Under the pieces are notes generated by a model that saw only the letters and a program-made list of their open reading frames with translations, did not search any database and was not told where the DNA came from. From UBA2160 sp964588665 (GTDB lineage: Bacteria; Chloroflexota; Dehalococcoidia; Lucifugimonadales; UBA1123): 64,000 nucleotides of DNA. How positions within the stretch are numbered: the first letter of the stretch is position 1; every line of letters starts with the position of its first letter. Position numbers and translations under genes: made by a program. The DNA lies in NCBI GenBank assembly GCA_964588665.1, contig CAZPQQ010000002.1, positions 62,001-126,000 of the forward strand. The letters are read 5' to 3'. Positions 62,686 to 64,000 of this stretch are shown piece after piece.

Positions 62686-62797
62686 AGTCCCAAGGAACCA
62701 AGCCACATGCTTGTTGTCATGAGAGCCGACGCGGCCCACCCGCGGAGGCAGCGGGCGACGAGCAGATAGGCGAAGTCCCTTGGGGGGCGTTTCTTTT
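62686..62797 (+). ncRNA. Candidate structured small RNA, about 112 nt, unassigned class
   Basis: After a strong promoter, a closing helix pairs TCCCAAGG (62688-62695) with CCTTGGGG (62778-62785), followed at 62790 by TTTCTTTT. Inside are a hairpin AAGC/GCTT (62700-62712), a helix TTGTC/GACGA (62714-62718 with 62757-62761) and, within it, two hairpins GCCG/CGGC (62725-62735) and CCCGC/GCGGG (62739-62755). No ATG in good context opens a protein. It is not SRP RNA (no GGAAGCAGC), 6S RNA or tmRNA as far as I can see. It ends about 97 bases before the stop of the convergent hpt. Confidence 0.5.
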
Positions 62798-62893
62798 GCG
62801 TCCGACGCGGCTTGCCCCAGGACCAACCTCTATTGGCGCCACAGCGGTGACGGGCGGCGCCGACGCTCCATTGGTTGGCGGTGGCCGGCCCCC

Positions 62894-63805
62894 CTACCCG
62901 CCATCGGGTTTGAGCACGCCTATGAACGGCAGGTTCCGGTACTTCTCCAGATAGTCCAACCCGTATCCCACCAAGAATTCGTCCGGCACTCCGAACCCCA
63001 CGTATTTTATCGGCACGTCGACGATGCGGCGGGCGCGCTTGTCCAGGAGGGTGCACACTTCCACCGAGGCGGCGCCCTTCGACCGTAGATGGTTGATCAA
63101 ATAATTCAACGTCATGCCCGTGTCGACGATGTCTTCCACCAGGACGACGTCGAGGTCGTCCAGTTCGATGTCCAGGTCTTTTGTGATTTTCAGGCCGTCG
63201 CCGTCTGCTCCGCCGTAATGAGAGATCGACATGAAGTCCATCATCACCGGCAGCGTTATCTTTCGCATCAGGTCCGCCATGAAGCACACCATGCCGCGCT
63301 GCACCCCGACCAGGACGGGCTGCCGCTGCGCGTAGTCCGCCGACAACAGCTTTCCCAATTCCTCCACTTTCTGTTGCACCTGTCCGTCCGAGAACAGGAC
63401 TCTGTTGATGCCCGGAACGCCCGACTCGATCAGCGGGCCAAATCCGAATTTAGCCAGAAGACGGTGGAAGTCCTTGCGATACAGCAGCCGGATATTGATG
63501 TCAGGATAGATCTCTCGAATCCTCCTGATCTTGCGGTTCTTCTGCGTGACGAGGCTCTGCTTCATCGTCGTCAATTCGAGGTAGAGGTCGAGGTCAGGCA
63601 AGTAGAAGTCCGGAGTCAGCATCTCCGCGATCGCGTCCCCGTCCCATCTGAGGGGGAACGAGTAAGGTTCGTACGCCCAACGCAGCCCGTAGAAATCCAA
63701 GATCTGGGCGAACTCTTTCTCACTGGGGTGGGCGAACCGGGGGGGTGAATCGGAAGCAGCGGTCGGAACGGGCTCAAATCTGGCCTTGGCTTCCTGGTGG
63801 GTCAT
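62894..63805 (-). CDS. hpt: Hypoxanthine phosphoribosyltransferase with N-terminal nuclease-like domain
   Basis: A 303-residue fusion. The C-terminal half (about residues 130-303) is HPRT, salvaging hypoxanthine/guanine with PRPP: LVGVQRGMVCFMADLM (pyrophosphate loop), MSISHYGG, the PRPP motif VVLVEDIVDTGMTLNYL (E224, D225) and FGVPDEFLVGYGLDY. The N-terminal half (about 25-125) resembles a PD-(D/E)XK fold: SEKEFAQILDFYGL, then PDFYLPDLDLYLELTT (D66, E78), where the expected lysine is a threonine, followed by KNRKIRRIREIYPDINIRLLY. The nuclease site may thus be incomplete. ATG 63805 is the natural start. No gene lies between it and the right edge of the window. Confidence 0.9.
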   Translation of the reverse strand: MTHQEAKARFEPVPTAASDSPPRFAHPSEKEFAQILDFYGLRWAYEPYSFPLRWDGDAIAEMLTPDFYLPDLDLYLELTTMKQSLVTQKNRKIRRIREIYPDINIRLLYRKDFHRLLAKFGFGPLIESGVPGINRVLFSDGQVQQKVEELGKLLSADYAQRQPVLVGVQRGMVCFMADLMRKITLPVMMDFMSISHYGGADGDGLKITKDLDIELDDLDVVLVEDIVDTGMTLNYLINHLRSKGAASVEVCTLLDKRARRIVDVPIKYVGFGVPDEFLVGYGLDYLEKYRNLPFIGVLKPDGG

Positions 63806-64000
63806 ACAATTGTCTCCCGAAGGCGGTCGCTTGCATCAATGTCGCGGACGTCGCAATTTTAACATAGCCGACACGGTCCTTCGCCATGGATTGGGCTGCC
63901 GTGGGACCCATCTTGAGAGCGCCTTGTGACGCGCCGAAGTCCTCCGAGCTTGCAATTGTCGGGGTGTTGAGCTAGATTACCAGCCAGTTTGGGCCAGATG

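Noticed and set aside
62686..62797. Assignment of the candidate RNA as SRP RNA or 6S RNA
   Set aside because: The GGAAGCAGC apical motif of SRP RNA is absent, and the fold is multibranched and short, unlike the single long bulged rod of 6S RNA.
62670..62954. 94-codon open frame over the candidate small RNA
   Set aside because: Its start lies upstream of the predicted transcription start, there is no ribosome binding site, and it runs into the convergent hpt gene.

Overview
The window looks like chromosomal DNA, roughly 60% GC, from an uncultured Chloroflexota bacterium. SAR202-like or other Dehalococcoidia is my best guess. That placement is inferred from gene style and content: F420 biosynthesis (CofD), a luciferase-like (LLM) flavin enzyme, NIPSNAP and DUF3179 proteins, very large FtsX-type permeases, a LAL-type LuxR regulator, sulfatase debris, and an HPRT fused to a nuclease-like domain. 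No rRNA, tRNA, CRISPR array, insertion sequence or prophage was recognised.

Layout. 1-3 kb: a partial cofD diverging from recF, then a sirtuin. 3-5.4 kb: a tandem pair of ADP-ribosylglycohydrolases read from a near-consensus promoter. 5.6-13.2 kb: two giant FtsX-like permeases without an ATPase partner. 13.4-16.5 kb: an HpcH-type aldolase, a serine hydrolase and a methyltransferase, with dispersed repeats. 16.6-19.3 kb: etfBA with two small co-directional genes. 19.3-20.8 kb: gene-poor, holding a wrecked sulfatase gene and an orphan promoter. 20.8-26.3 kb: a zinc-ribbon protein, an MTHFR-like protein, two mini desulforedoxin-like proteins, a frameshifted molybdopterin oxidoreductase and lipA. 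26.5-29.9 kb: RNA methyltransferase-maf-tatB-tatC, with a convergent tatA. 30-36 kb: a DUF3179 lipoprotein, an HtrA protease, a class III aminotransferase, a NIPSNAP protein and a branched-chain aminotransferase.

36.7-48.3 kb is the conserved core: galE, then rpsB-tsf-pyrH-frr-uppS-cdsA-dxr-rseP-ispG, then proS. It couples translation factors (S2, EF-Ts, RRF), UMP kinase, isoprenoid and undecaprenyl synthesis (Dxr, IspG, UppS), phospholipid synthesis (CdsA) and membrane proteolysis (RseP). Stop/start overlaps at tsf/pyrH, frr/uppS and cdsA/dxr support an operon.

48-64 kb is accessory: an alpha/beta hydrolase, an MTAN-like nucleosidase, an LLM oxidoreductase, a TPP enzyme, a frameshifted S9 peptidase, a gamma-glutamyltransferase (GGT) remnant, a frameshifted LAL regulator, two secreted proteins (one with a 36-residue internal repeat), a full-length GGT, a candidate structured small RNA and an HPRT fusion.

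Points most worth a second look: the small RNA with its own promoter and terminator near 62.65-62.80 kb; the paired inverted palindromes at 3.1 and 46.4 kb, whose stems differ by compensatory changes; the mini desulforedoxin-like pair at 22.4 kb; the secreted repeat protein at 59.7 kb; and three independent reading-frame breaks in otherwise well-preserved long genes.
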